From: Rattus norvegicus
Lineage: Eukaryota > Chordata > Mammalia > Rodentia > Muridae
Assembly: GCF_036323735.1 (NCBI RefSeq)
Contig: NC_086027.1
Coordinates: forward strand, 84,889,662 to 84,953,661
Direction of reading: 5' to 3'
DNA length: 64,000 bases
Each line of letters begins with the position of its first letter. Within the stretch, counting starts at the first letter, position 1. The notes below the pieces were generated by a model, which worked only from the letters and a program-made list of their open reading frames with translations, had not been told where the DNA came from and ran no database searches. Shown piece after piece: positions 32,293-45,000 of the stretch. Made by a program: the position numbers and the translations under genes.

Positions 32293-33320
32293 GTAAGGCA
32301 GGTTTCGCATTAAACAACTTATTTTCTAGGTGCATAAGAGGAGGCATGCGGTGGGTACTGTTTCTCTTCTTCCAGAGTCCTGCTCACAAATGACGCAGCA
32401 TCCTCACTTCCTGCAACAGGGGTGGCTATTGGGTCATGGCTCTGTACCTCAGAAGGAATTACGTCTAGCCCCTGAGTATGACTGTGCCCAAGGTATGAAC
32501 CATATTCTAGGAGACAATCTATGGCCAATGACTGACTGATGGAAGATTACAAGGTCTGGATTCTTATATCCATTTGGAATAACTCCTATTACAGCCTCGG
32601 AGCCCATCACAGAACTTTCTGAAGTCTCCACTATAGCCACATCGTGGTGTCGTTACTCCCTTTATCGAACCCTGCCTCTCTCCCTTCCTGATATCCTGAC
32701 AGCATCCTCCAGGAAACCTTCCATGGGCAGCTTTCCATCTCAGAATCTGTTTCCAAGGATCCTGATTTAAGACACTGCAGAAGTGAAAGCATAAACTCAA
32801 ACCAGTTCTTCCCTGCTTGGACATGAAGCCAAGGCCTAGAACCTTGATTGGATGGAATGTCTCGGTCCTCCTGGGAGAAGGGTATAAAAAGGTTTTAACC
32901 ATGTTGCTCTGAGAAATTTGCATCTGGAGCCCAGGCCTCTGTTGGGGGTTTAAATTTGTGAGCAATCATTATATTTATGCCTGGGGGAAACTCCTCAGTT
33001 TTGGAAATAGGGGAGGTAAAAGTGGGGGTGCCAAGAGAATTTAGGTTGTGCCTTGTCAAGGGAAGGCATTTATAGCATGGAATGGTGAGATAGAAAGAAA
33101 TGTTGGAGAAGGAGACAGAAGAAGAGGGGCATTCTGTCAAAGATAACAGAGACCACCTTTAGGATTTTGTCTATGACAATAGTTTTACCTTATTAAGTTC
33201 AGTTAGGCGAACAGTTGTTGGAAAAGTACACCTGAGGCCCAGGGCCTGTTCTGATATTTCAAAAGCTACATGCTTCTTTCCCGTGGGGCTATAAGTTGTG
33301 ATTCATCCATGTTCTTCTAG

Positions 33321-33407
33321 CTCTGGTGGTTGGTGAGCCCTGGCCATCTCATTCACCAGAATTTCCTGACTGTGGTCAGCTTGAACAAACAGAGGCTACT
33401 GGGTGTG
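33321..33407 (+). other. Candidate exon (splice-like borders)
   Basis: An 87-base segment after catgttcttctag and before a gtg|gtaagtg donor. Two of three frames are open. It lies 1.03 kb downstream of the candidate at 32246. Could be part of an unannotated transcript or a coincidence. Confidence 0.2.
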
Positions 33408-36400
33408 GTAAGTGTGGGATAGTTCAAAGCAAACTTATTAAGCTCACCCATGAGTTCTTGCTAGGGAAAGGGAGCCCATATGTGTGGAAAGACCCGGGTG
33501 TTGACTCCACTTCTTGGTGGGCCATGGCTGGCTAGGTGCCAGGACCAGAGGCTTGAGCTGCAGCTGGCTAAGCTTCACGGGCTTCGTTCTTGCCCTCTTG
33601 GGTGGTACTTTGTCCCTGAGGCCATGAGGAACAGTCCAGCTTGTGTAAAAATGGGTTCTCCTCTCGGGTCTGTAGATGGCTTGCCAGGCAGAAAAATGTG
33701 TTCTACAGCAGGCTTTGCCAGCTGCAGTTCGTGGGTAAGGGGCGGGTAGAGAGAGAGGCCTGCTGCATACGCAGGGGGTTGTCAGTTTTAGACCATGACT
33801 AATAAGAAATCTGGATTTTCTCAGTTGTAAAAACTCTTCCCAGTCTTCCCTTTCCCTCTCCACAAGGTAATTGCAGAAGTCTAGAGCTCTGGAGTTATTT
33901 TATGTTCTCTTTTGATGGCCTAAAGTGAATTAGAAGCTGGAAAACATTGTACATGGGAAACACTATATGTGCATTGTGTATTACATCTTAAGCTAAATGT
34001 TACATGAGAACAAATGGTTTAAGGGAGTTTGTGCTCACAAAAGAGGCTGGCAATCATCTTAAGACCAACATTTGGCCCAAATTAGCAATTTTCAAATATT
34101 CATGTTTATATTTGAATACAAAGATTTCTTATTTCAAACCCAATTGCTGCCTGATCAGTAGCATCACTTCAAATTTGTTACAGCCTACAGGGATGGGGAG
34201 GAGGGGAGGGGAAAATTTGAACTCAGTCAGAAGGCCTTGGTTTCCATCTTTTTCTTGTATTAGCACCGTCTTGGTTAATGTGTTTCTTTGCCTTCAGTCC
34301 ACTGATAAAATAACAGTGATTTTTAACCTTGGTAGAGATATAGGGAAAATTAAGTGAAGTAATAAATGTGAAAGGGGGTTAGAAATTACAAAATCTACAC
34401 AAATGTTACTGACTGGTGGTATAAATATATTTGGAGCAGTACATGGATTTAAGAAGATTCTAGCAATGTTCTAGTAAAAGTTAGGTCCTGGTTCTGATTT
34501 TAAGATCCTAATAAAGAATGTTCTGGATGTAAAGGGTTTGAATTATGAATAAGGAATGTACATAGCTCTAGGCCCCATGGCTGTCACTGAATCTGTCTAT
34601 CCCACTGAGCATTCTCTCTTGAATCTTATATCCCAACAAAATAACATTCAATCTCCCAAAGAAATACTTCTGCTGTCCTGACTATTTCTTTGGAAGTCAT
34701 TACTATAATAACTTTTGGGTTTATCTCTTAGGAACATTTAAGTCATTCGGATTTCACACTATGTTTACCTTTGCCTAAAAAAAAAAAATCCCTCAACATT
34801 CTACAGTAGACTATTTTCACAAACATTCCGCTAGCTAACATTCAGTAGAATTGCAAACGTCTACTACAGACTAAGCACTCTGCCTGTACATTGTCTTCGC
34901 ATAGTATAAGACCAGCAACCACTCAAATTAGTACAAGGAAAATGGTCAGGCCCAAGTTTGAAACCCTCCACCGAACATTTCCATTTGCTTTAGGGAGTTG
35001 ATACCAAGTAAGATGCTTGGGCTTCCAGTAGCAGAGCCGACCCCTTTCATCATGAAAGAACAATAAGGAACTGTATTATGTACGTGAGAACATAAAAGTC
35101 ATTCAAGCTCTGAAATGAGTTCATCACAGTCTAGACTTCAACCTACCTTTGACCTCTTCATTCTACACCCTACTCCTTGTTATTAAGAGGCCCATTGCAC
35201 ATCTAGGTATCAAGACAGGATGTAGAAGTTCTCCCACGGAGGAAGACAGCCCTCCTTCTCTCAGCATCTCCTTCTCAGAATGGACAAAACCAACTTTTAT
35301 TTGAAACCTCAGATATATTTTCTTCCATGTCTCATTGGCTGGAGTTAAATTCACAGGAGCATCCATAGACTAACCCCTGGCAAAGAATCACTTTGTCTTC
35401 AGTAGAGAGGATGGACCTTTAGTGATATGGGTGTAGCTGCCTTTCTCTGCACCATTCAAACAACTGGAAATACAGTGTGAGCACCGGAAGAAATTTGGGG
35501 TCAAATAGGATGAAAAATGTAAGGAAGAAATGAATGGTGGAGACAACCCAATGGTTCTACTGTTGAATTCCTTCCCAATGGATTTTACTGTGCAACTAAG
35601 ACATTGAAGGTGGCTATCCATGATGGAAAGAAGTATTAATATAATTCTTTAAATAAGAGCCAAGAAGAAGTCAAAGCAAGCCAGGACAAATGAGGGATAA
35701 AAGCAACACAAGGGAGGAAGTGTCTTTCAATTTCTTTCCAGAGATGCTGGTGGCCTCCTTCAGAAGGAGGAAGAAGAATGGATCCCCAAGAAGGCCAGTG
35801 GAGACCTCTGATGCCATTTTCCTGTTTCCTTTCTACTTAGATTATAGAAAGGAAAGGTGTACTCTGAAAGAGTGTGGCAGAGAGCTGTGAGAACTTATTT
35901 CAGAATTAAGCTATAAAAGAGGGAAATCGTGATTTTCTAGATGGAAACAATTCCAGCTGGCAGTTGGGAAGAGCCGATATAGGATTTTGATTCTTAGTTG
36001 GCTTAGAATCCAGAGCAATCCCTAGGAGGCTTTGACTCTAAAGTAATTATGATGCTGAGTGATTTGGAAAGCATTCTAAGAAAAATCTTAGGAATAAAGC
36101 TAACCTGAAAAAAAAAACAACCCAACCAGCTACAGTTGATAGGCATTATTTACTCTCTCTATGTGCTTAAATGTGCTTTGGGTGAAATCTTGTTCTATAA
36201 AAATCCTTGACTTTGCTGGTTACTCTTGTTTGGGTGGGGCACTGATGTTATGCTCTTCAACAGTTTGATGGAAGAGTCTCAGTTGTGCTGGCATCCAAGC
36301 GGGAAGCCACCCATCTGTCTGAGGCTGTCATTGGAATTCTGCAAATAGGGAGAGAAGCAGGCATTCCAGGATGGCGGTGTGGCAGGCTTTCTTGGTTGCT

Positions 36401-36824
36401 TTAGGCATCCGTAGCTCTGCTTGGGGTGAGCGATGTCTGTGCTGTCTGGGTGCTGTGTTTCTGTTTCCTAAGGTTACTTCTCCATGAACACTGGCCCCAT
36501 GGTGTCTGGTTATGGATAGGATGTCACCCTCAGTGAAGACCAACCATCTTCTGTCCCCTTCAGCACGCACTCCGTAAGTTCTTAGCAAGCCCTAGGATCA
36601 CTCAGACTTGCATACGGCTTTCCCAACAAGGTCATTTCTGTCTATACAGGAGAGTCCCCGAGGACTGTTGCCGGTGATATGATTTTTTTCCTAGTGTCCT
36701 GGGGTTCTCAGAAACACATTGGGGACAGTCAGACCCAGCTACAGCTGACAGAAGAGGTCGCCATTTTGATGGCAGAGTAATCGGATTTCCAAAAAAATTA
36801 TTATTGTTTTTCTTGTTGATCTGT

Positions 36825-37005
36825 ATTTTTTGTTTTTTTTTATTTTATTTTATTTTTTGGAGAACTTCATACGTGAACACTGCAGCTACTGAACTCCCAT
36901 GCTTCCTTCCTAATTCTAATTCCTTCTATTTCCCCTCCTTGATCTCAAATCTCTGACCTCGTCTTCTTTAATTATTTTTGTCTCACACGCACATATATTT
37001 ATCAT
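36825..37005 (-). mobile_element. L1-type 3' end fragment
   Basis: T-rich run, then gaacttcatacgtgaacact and ctctgacctcgtcttcttta in the order of a reversed Lx-type 3' end. Confidence 0.5.
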
Positions 37006-37019
37006 CCTCATCATTTGTA

Positions 37020-37185
37020 CGCATGATGTATATGTGTGTGCAACAACATGTGTGTGTTGCTGCGAAGACAAGTTTGTGTAGTTGGCTCTCTCTTTCCACT
37101 GTTCTGTGGTTACTAGGGGTCGGACTCAGAGCATTAGGCCTGGGTACAGAGTGCTTTTACCCACAGAGTCACCTCACTTGTCCAA
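37020..37185 (-). mobile_element. B3-type SINE
   Basis: tggctctctctttccactgtt and ggggtcggactcagagcatt, with a reversed head 'gagtcacctcacttgtcc'. Confidence 0.65.
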
Positions 37186-37264
37186 TTCCTAAATTGGAAT
37201 TCAGCAGGCATAACTGCGGATTAATGCCTCTCAACAGGGTCCCGGTGCTTTGGGGTTAGGTCAC

Positions 37265-37627
37265 TGTGCTGGCTAGGGTCAGCTGGGAAGAAGGAATCTT
37301 CACTGAGAAAATGCTGCTCTAGGATTAGCCTGTCGTCGGGGCTGTAGGATATTTTCTTGATTGATGATTGATGTGGGAGGTGCCTCACCACAGGCAGGGC
37401 CACCTCTGAGTAGGTGGTCCTGGGTGCTCTAGGAAAGCAGGCTGAGCAATCCACAGAGAGCAAGCCAGAAAGCAGCATTCCCCCAAGCCCTCCACATCAG
37501 CTCCTGCCTCCAGATTCCTGCCTTGATTTTCTGACCCAACTTCTCTGTAAGATGAAGGAATATCTCTCTTTCTCAAGTTATTTTTGGTCATGGTATTTTA
37601 TCAGAGCAGTAGGAACCCTAAGATGGT
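37265..37627 (+). mobile_element. MaLR-like LTR (MT-type appearance)
   Basis: TGTGCTGGCTAGGG start, tcttgattgatgattgatg, aagcaggctgagcaatcc, catcagctcctgcctccag and an end near gaaccctaagatgg. The order matches a common rodent LTR that also appears at 49312-49715. Confidence 0.7.
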
Positions 37628-38930
37628 CACCAAGTCCATTTCTAACAAACTTTTGACTGAAATGAAGTCCCTCAGCAGGGTACAACTTAAATGCAGAGTA
37701 CATGGGAGAAGATCAGAAGTCAGGGTATCGGAATGCAGGCGTGACTTCTGATGCCATCAGAGCCACAACATTTGCAGAGCAAAACACCTCTGGAGCCATT
37801 TTTACTGCCTCAAGAGTGAAGGCTGCAGATCTTTCCTTTCGTCTTCTCATGGTAATAAAGGGATTTGGAGGTTGGTTGGGTTCCCTCTGTCTCAGTGAGA
37901 TTTCTGTTGGGAAAATCCCAGAGATACCCTTGGCTCTAGATCAGTGAGCAAAAGATTATTAAGAAATTCCTGATGGAAGTCATTTATACCACATCTCTTC
38001 CCTGTGTTCTGCCATTACTCTACGGGATTTATATGCTTTAACTTTTAATAATTAATAATCAATAATAATTAATTTTCCTTTCAACAACAATAATGTCACT
38101 CATTGATTTTCTTTTATTTTGTGAGAAATGATATATATATAAAATTTCCAGTTATATCTTTTCAAAGTTATATCTTTTACAAAGATCTACAATTAACCTA
38201 TGACTGCTATAAAAAAAAATCCCCCAAACCAAGGTTTAACCGACTGATGTGACAAGGTGGGACATGAGCCCTGACTTGTGATTCTCTAAAGCCCAAGTCA
38301 CTCAGTCCACAGTGTTACCCTCTTTGAGGCCTCCCTTTGTAGTCACTTAAAGATAAGTGGGTGATGGGTATGCAAATTGACCTCCCATAATTTAACGATT
38401 CCCACGTAACTCCACGGATAGCTCACAAATTTTCTTCTGGTTATTGGAGACACTAATGACTGTACCATTTTAAAAGAGTCCACATTTTTATATAGGAAAT
38501 TATTTCTCTCTAAGTTTGATGACTGGCAGAATTTCAAATCAACATATCCTACGTTCTGTTTTAAGTATCGATTAGAGTGGACTCTGCACAGAACAAAAGG
38601 AATTTGAGTTCAAGTTAAGATTGATGGTTACCATATGGCAGAGGAAGGAACAAAAAAGTAGCGACTTTCATCAGGAAAAGGCTAGAGTGTCATCCAAGGT
38701 GTAGGAAGAAAATGTTTAGTCTTGACAACTGCTCTAATGCATATCCCTTTCTTCCTCTTGTCATGAAGTTAGAGTCTCGGCTAAGAGTATAAAGGCGGGG
38801 TGTGGGGGAACTACCAATGTCGTAGAACCGATGGAACTTGAGTGGAGTCCTTGTTGAGACTTAAGTGAAAATTTGGCTTACAGTTTCTTCACTGTCTTTG
38901 TGTTTCATTTCAGACTTCAGACTCTTGGAG

Positions 38931-38935
<5 letters not shown>
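37628..38935. other. Unique, partly AT-rich sequence
   Basis: No repeat or gene recognised. 38040-38090 is a run of aataat/attaat words, simple in composition. Confidence 0.5.

Positions 38936-38979
<44 letters not shown>
38936..38979 (+). repeat. (TG)n microsatellite
   Basis: About 22 TG units. Confidence 0.95.
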
Positions 38980-38980
<1 letters not shown>

Positions 38981-39640
38981 TGTTAATGCATTTAACAGCA
39001 TGATTGATTTAGCAGATTCTCAGTGAAACCTGCCAGAGAACTAGTCTCTCAATGACAGTACATCAAGCTCTGGGAGTGTGTTTCTTTAAGAGTCGCCAGT
39101 GTGCAAGACGACAACTTCTGTGGCCTGGTTCCTGCCCCTTTGGATTTGTTGATGAGCTGTGTATGATGCCTGGCAGTGGCGCCATCACAGCAGAGGTGTC
39201 CAGGGAGAGGGCAACACCATTACCCTTGGTTCTCCGACTTAAGCACCCTGGAAATATGAATAAAAGATTGTCATGGTTTTCTTACTTTGGAAAGAAAAAA
39301 AAAATCCTTTCAGCCACCACGTTATTCCATTCAGCTCCAGCTTTCTTTGCCAGCAGCTCATTGAGGAGACTGGGGCTGGAAAGGGGGACATGTGGAAGTG
39401 GGTCAGTATTGAACAACTGGAATCATCTGTGGCCAGCATGTAAGGTCCACCTTGTCATGCTGCCATTGCAGCGGAAATCCTTGAGGCTTGCTCTGAATAG
39501 CTACTGACCCTCCTGACGTGAATGATATGAAGACCCAATTCTCAGTTTGTATTTCCTATGCAAATAGGATGCTTCTTTGACTGTTATAGATCCTTACTCA
39601 GAAGTTAGACAAGTGGCACAATTGAACCAAACCTCCTGAT
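38980..39640. other. Unique sequence
   Basis: The 151-codon frame at 39052-39507 crosses a poly(A) run and shows no domain. No exon borders seen. Not called. Confidence 0.5.
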
Positions 39641-39647
39641 CGATCGA

Positions 39648-39695
<48 letters not shown>

Positions 39696-39754
39696 CCTAT
39701 CTATCTATCAATCTATCTATCTATCTACCTATCTATCTACCTATCTATCTATCA

Positions 39755-39809
<55 letters not shown>

Positions 39810-39857
39810 ATATGTATATGTGTATGTGTAGTGTGTGTGTATGTGTGTGTTGTGTGT

Positions 39858-39905
<48 letters not shown>
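39640..39905 (+). repeat. Serial microsatellite: GATC, CTGT, CTAT, TG
   Basis: gatcgatcgatc leads into about 9 ctgt units, then about 30 ctat units broken at intervals by ctac and caat variants, then gtatgtgtatgtg and a (TG)n run. The ctac/caat pattern repeats with a longer period. Confidence 0.93.
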
Positions 39906-39906
<1 letters not shown>

Positions 39907-42074
39907 GCAGAGGCTAGGCAAACCTGCATCCTTAGCCATTTTTGCTGGACGACTTGGCTCTAAGCTGCTCTGAAATGTCCTGGTAGCCTGGTGGAGGGTG
40001 GAAGCTGGGTTGTGACAGCTTGTTTAGTATCAGAGTGGATGTTCCTGAAGGGCTGATGGTTCTCAGTGGCCTGAGCCAGCCTCTGCTTTACCCAGCCAGG
40101 GCAGGGGTTGAGACTCTTCATCCGTGCTGCTGACAGAGCTGTACCCACTAGTAAATCTTGGTGTATGAATGTAAGGCATCTGAAATTAGAGAGTCTGTAT
40201 TATTTTCTCGTAAAGAGAAGCTTGTAAAGAGAGCCTAGGAAGGATGAGAGACCGACAGAAGAACACAGATCCCTCAGTTTAGCTCTCTGGGTCCCCTTTC
40301 TCAGTTCTTGGTTAAGGTCATCACACCACCACAAAGTCTGGGTTTCCCACGAGGCTTCTCCGAGGGCATCTGTGAGGTGGTTCTGAAGAGTTTGATGAAT
40401 GCTGCTCATGGTACAACAGGGTCTTGGTTGAATGTCCTTAGAAGATCCCCAGGAAGCCGCTGTATCCAGAGGCCCCCGTTTGAGCAGCGGACAAGCTTGT
40501 TTAGCACCTTCCAGGAGGTAAAAGCAAATGGAGCCAATTACATGTCCAGAGTACGGGAGCCTTCCCTTCCTTCCTCGATTCTCTGGTCTCCCATGGTGTA
40601 CGAGTTCCTTGTTAAATTAATGTTTGCCTGTCTGGAGTGCCAGAGGGATAGACATTATAGGCCAATTAGAGATAAAAATCAAACCAACCAGAGCTGTCCT
40701 TTTAAAAATTAAAAGTGCTTTTTATGTGCTTCGGAGGTGTCGGCATTAACATAAAGACTAATTAGGACATTTTACAACATCCTGGTAACGGGAGAAACAA
40801 TATTGTTGGTAACTTTAAAGATTATTAAGCATCTTTGGCACTTCAGTTCAGATATTTAAGACCCGTTCTGCTCTCACCTGCTGTTACTGCGCCGGGTATT
40901 TTATTGTCTCATAAGAAGAAATGAGCATTTTGAAGGCCTAAGTGCCCAGCTGTAATGGACAGTCCTTCACTTTGCAAAGCCCTAAAGCAGGGTCTCCAGG
41001 AAGACGTGGCTGTGACTCGCCATGAGCTCTGGGGAGTAGTGTTTGTCAATCTGCATGCAGGGTCATTTTCATTTCGGCCACTTGGAGAAATGCATCCCCC
41101 TCCAAGAAGTCAGCACTGGGAGGGTCTGCATGGCACCAACAAAGGAAGCCAAAGGCTGGACCCTGCAGAATCCTATCATAATGCTGCCATTGGGACCAGG
41201 GGTAGGGGTGGCATAAGGAGACGAGTTTGGATCCCTGACAACAGTGTGAAAAGCCAAATATACCCATCAGTAATGCCAGCATCAGGGAGGTAGGATGGGG
41301 CAATCCTGGGCCTGATGAACCAGCCTGGCTGAGTTGTTGAGCAGGGCAACTTTTCATGTGGAGGCTGCTGTGTCTCTTCTGTTCTGGCAGACACTGGTCA
41401 GGTGAGGAAGGGCACATGGTACATGAGTTAGGTGAGAGAGGGGGATGTGTGTTCCCCTTACATGATTTTTTCCCTCATAAAGAAAGTCCGGTGAACTGGC
41501 ACTCATTCTTAGGAACTTAGTAGAAGACAAAAGGCTGGTGGCTGACTCAGGCCCACAACCCAAAATGTACACTGTTGTCATTTAAAGAATTGCACACCAT
41601 CTTAAAATCCAAGTGTCCTTTAACAAACGTGGGGTCTCGTGGAACTTGGACAAAGGAAGGTTCATTTAAATGTCTGAGATGCTTAAGATCTATGTGCAGA
41701 GATTTCCAGAAAGCTAAGGACACTATTAAACGGTTTCCAATCGAAGGCTGTGCATTTAGAGCGTTATTTATCTAGGAGAGCATCGCAAAGCCTCTCACAT
41801 TTCTCGATATTTTAATTGAGACTAAAACCACACCATTAGGCCTTACTAAGTTATCAGTGATAACACTAGCTATTTATATTATAATCTCAATAATATAACA
41901 CGTAGAAAGGAAGCACAGGGAAGAGGTAATCCTTAATTCTCAGTTCTGCTCTGGGATTTGTTTGGCCTCGTGACTTACTTTAATCAGTTACTTTAATCTC
42001 CAACATCAATTTTTCAAAATATAGATTTTGAAATGTCATAATTTCTTGTCTGCTGGCTTGTCACACTCCAATTT
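39906..42074. other. Unique stretch with AT-rich, TAAT-bearing blocks
   Basis: Repeat-free apart from simple words. 40600-40960 and 41590-41910 are AT-rich with varied composition and contain cores such as gactaattaggac, ccaattagag and ttttaattgag. No gene frame is convincing (134 codons at 40308-40712 without motifs). Confidence 0.45.
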
Positions 42075-42274
42075 CCCATTATGTTTTATTTATTTATTTA
42101 GCTTTCTCCTGTGCATGTATGTATGTGGATTCATGTTTGCCATGCCATGTGTGTGGAGGTCAGAGGAGATCTGGTGGAACTTGGCTGGTTCTCTCCTTTT
42201 GTCCTATGGGTCTTGGAAATTGAACTCAAGTTGACAGCAAGCCCCTCTATCTGCTAAGCCATCTTGTCAGCCCC
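42075..42274 (-). mobile_element. B3-type SINE
   Basis: tatttatttatttagc tail, gtgtggaggtcagaggagat, ggaaattgaactcaagttg and reversed head gccatcttgtcagcccc. Confidence 0.8.
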
Positions 42275-42349
42275 ACATTCCAATTTCCAAATGAGGGAAA
42301 ACCTATCTTTAAAAAAAAGTAAGTATAATGCAGATATTTATCCAATCAC

Positions 42350-42365
42350 TTTTTATTTATATGTA

Positions 42366-42414
<49 letters not shown>

Positions 42415-42565
42415 ATACTCGTGGAAGCTAGGAGAGGGCACTGGATTTCTGCAAACAGGAATCACAGATAGTTGTGAGCTGCCATGTGGGTGTTGTAAAC
42501 CTAACCTGGGTCCTCTACAGGAACAGGAAGTGCTGTTATCACAGAGCCACCTCCCTAGACCTGTA
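42350..42565 (-). mobile_element. B2/B3-class SINE with (TG)n tail
   Basis: (TG)n at 42367-42413, then ggaagctaggagagggcact, tagttgtgagctgccatgtg and 'gagccacctccctagacc' as the reversed head. Confidence 0.8.
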
Positions 42566-43689
42566 TAATAAATCTTACTGAACAATCCAAAACAAACCTA
42601 CATGCAAGCACAAATGCGGCTAATGTTTTGAGTGTTTCTTTTTACCTTCCCCATTCCTGAAGAGGTTGATTAAAGTTTCATGTAATTGGGTTTCATGAAA
42701 CCTCGACTTAGAATATGTACAGCTTTCTCTCTTTCCTTTCCATTTAACATAGAGAGTGTCCGTGTTACTTCCTGGTAACATGATATGCAAACGTCTCATG
42801 ACCTTTGACACGGCTGCAGCGTCCATGCTCTCAGACCCAGTCCTTTGGAAATGTCACACAGTCAAGTCAGATGGTGTGACTGAAAGCTCATCTCATTCTT
42901 TGTTACTTCTCTGTCATCACAGACTACAAACATCAACATTTGGACATGTGTGTTTCAGTATTTGCTGCTCATCAGGGAGCACTGTCAGACAGGAGACTCA
43001 TTCCCAAGTGGACAGATGAGCTATGCGATCATGGATTAACTTGGATTTTTTGATTACTACATAGCTTCTTTGTTTCCTGTGTTTTGCCAACCAGTTTGAC
43101 GTCCTCAGCTATGCAAATGTGCTTCTCCATTTACCGCTTCATACTGGTCCCTTTATCTCTTTATTTACAGGTTTACAGTTTTTTATGCAGTTAAGTCTGT
43201 GTAGCTTTACTTTGTGGCTTGTTCTAAGCCTTTAAGCTCAGAAATTCCTTTTCACTCCAGAGATTTGACAAACATTTGCTCCAATTGCCGTTCAGTTTCT
43301 TCCTCTGGCTTAATTCTTCCACATTCTACCCTTTAGCGCATCTGGTATTTATTTCCGTCAGCGGTGTGAGATAGAAATATAAAATGTTTTGTTTTCACAT
43401 TCCCAAACGCTTTTTTCTGATGAATTCCTTCTCCCTTTTTGATTTGTGATGTCTTCTTCATCAAACATTAGTATTGTGTGTGTTTTCACTGGCCTGAGCC
43501 ATCTCAACGGCCCTTTTTGCTCATGTATTTATTTTTGCACGGTGATAGGTTTATGACTAGGGAATTAGTGACTTTGTTTGGAGTCAGAGAAATGAGGTGG
43601 CGATGGAAATTGACTGCGTTGGTTGGAGATTCCTCTGAAGACCAAGTAGAAGTGAAATCTATAAAAATGAATTATGATATCCTCAAGTG
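42566..43689. other. Unique sequence
   Basis: No repeat or gene recognised. Confidence 0.5.
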
Positions 43690-44140
43690 TGGTTTATATA
43701 GCTATCACTTAATTTTGCCCCCTAAAGATTCATGTGTTGAGAGGGTATTGTTCTTCCAGTATAGTAATGTTCAGAGGTGACAGGGCCTTTAATGGGTGGG
43801 GTCTAGTGGGAGCTCATTAGGTCACAGAAGGGACTAAGGTAAGTCTCATGGACCCTGATTAGTTTTGCAAGAAGGTTGTACTTCTGCTTTCCTGTCTTGC
43901 TATGTGATTTATGTTGATCTCTGTCCTCTATTCATGCATATATTATGTGTGCTGGCATGCATTTCTGCCATGGAGTCATGGTGCTATCTGCTGTGGTAAT
44001 GCTTATACTAAAATTACCTCTGTGCTGCTCGGACTTTCATCGGTCTCCAAGTCGAACTATATACCCAACCTTTTTTCTTTATAAAATACCCAACCTCTGG
44101 CATTTTGTTGTTGCCATGAAAAGTGGATCAATACAGGAGG
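43690..44140 (+). mobile_element. Old MaLR-type LTR (MST/MLT-like)
   Basis: aaagattcatgtgttgagag, ggcctttaatgggtggggtc, ttaggtcacagaagggac and, near the end, 'cattttgttgttgccatg'. This order is shared with mammal-wide MaLR LTRs. Highly diverged. Confidence 0.6.
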
Positions 44141-44539
44141 CTTGTCAGAGTTACCAAAGGAACATAAACTTACTTTTTAGAAGTACAATCTTGGGTTCCT
44201 TTGGTAGCACTTTTCAAACAGTAGGTCTAATATGGGTCAGAACATCTTTGCTCTAAATATGTTCCCCAGATGGTTCTGATCGACATCCCCTAATTGCTAG
44301 TGGCCTTGAGCAGAGACCAACTATAGAACATGCCAAGTCCCAGCCTGCTGCCTGGTTTTGTGGAGCTCACGGGGAAAGAATGACATTTATTTTTCACTTC
44401 AAGCATACATGTTATATAAGTGTGTATGCTTGTATCTCTGTGTGTGCTTCTGTGCATGTATACCTGCACACATGATATATGCATGAATCCAGGACAGAAA
44501 TCAACATTGTTTAGACTCAAAAAGCTGTCTACTCTGTTT
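44141..44539. other. Unique spacer
   Basis: No repeat or gene recognised. Confidence 0.45.
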
Positions 44540-44733
44540 TTAAAGACAGGGTTCTCGTTGAACATGAAGTTCACTAATTGGGTAAGGTGTGTGGTAGCTG
44601 AGCTCCAGTGGTCTTTCTGCTTTCCCAACACTTGAGCTGTAGGGTCCACTGCTCCCGTTTTCCACACCTGTGCAGGGGATTCAAACTCTGCTTACACAAC
44701 AGGCTCTTATCCACTGAACCATCTCCATAGCCC
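44540..44733 (-). mobile_element. B3/B4-class SINE
   Basis: gggttctcgttgaacatgaag, ggggattcaaactctgctta and reversed head 'gaaccatctccatagcccc'. Confidence 0.75.
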
Positions 44734-44772
44734 CTAACTTTTACATCTTTAAATGGCTGAAAAAAATGCTTC

Positions 44773-45000
44773 AGGGGTGGAGAGGTGTCCCAGCAGTTAA
44801 GAACAGTGACTGCTCTTAGAGGGGGATTCTGGTTGGATTCCCAGCACTTACAAGGTGGCTCACAACTGTTTGCGACTGCAGTTCTAGGGCACTGCTAATG
44901 GTCTCTTCCACTCTGTGTGTACTTCACACTCAAGAGTGCACAGACACGGTCAGATATGCAGGCAGAACACCCCCACACAGAAAAATAAATCTTAAAAACA
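44773..45000 (+). mobile_element. B2 SINE
   Basis: Head ggggtggagaggtgtcccag, cagttaagaacagtgactgc, body ggtggctcacaactgtttgc and tail aataaatcttaaaaaca. Confidence 0.85.

Larger units (their letters stand above)
32079..36824. other. Long unique stretch, no gene proven
   Basis: Longest repeat-poor stretch of the window. Overlapping open frames of up to 139 codons occur on both strands (for example 33444-33863 minus and 32564-32965 minus), but none shows a family motif. Two short segments with splice-like borders lie at 32246-32292 and 33321-33407 and are listed separately. A-rich runs occur at 34780 and 36108. Confidence 0.5.

Noticed and set aside
33444..33863. 139-codon minus-strand frame in unique sequence
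   Set aside because: No motif, overlaps other frames on both strands, and no splice or promoter support.
39052..39507. 151-codon plus-strand frame
   Set aside because: Crosses a poly(A) run (Lys-Lys-Lys) and shows no domain or exon border.
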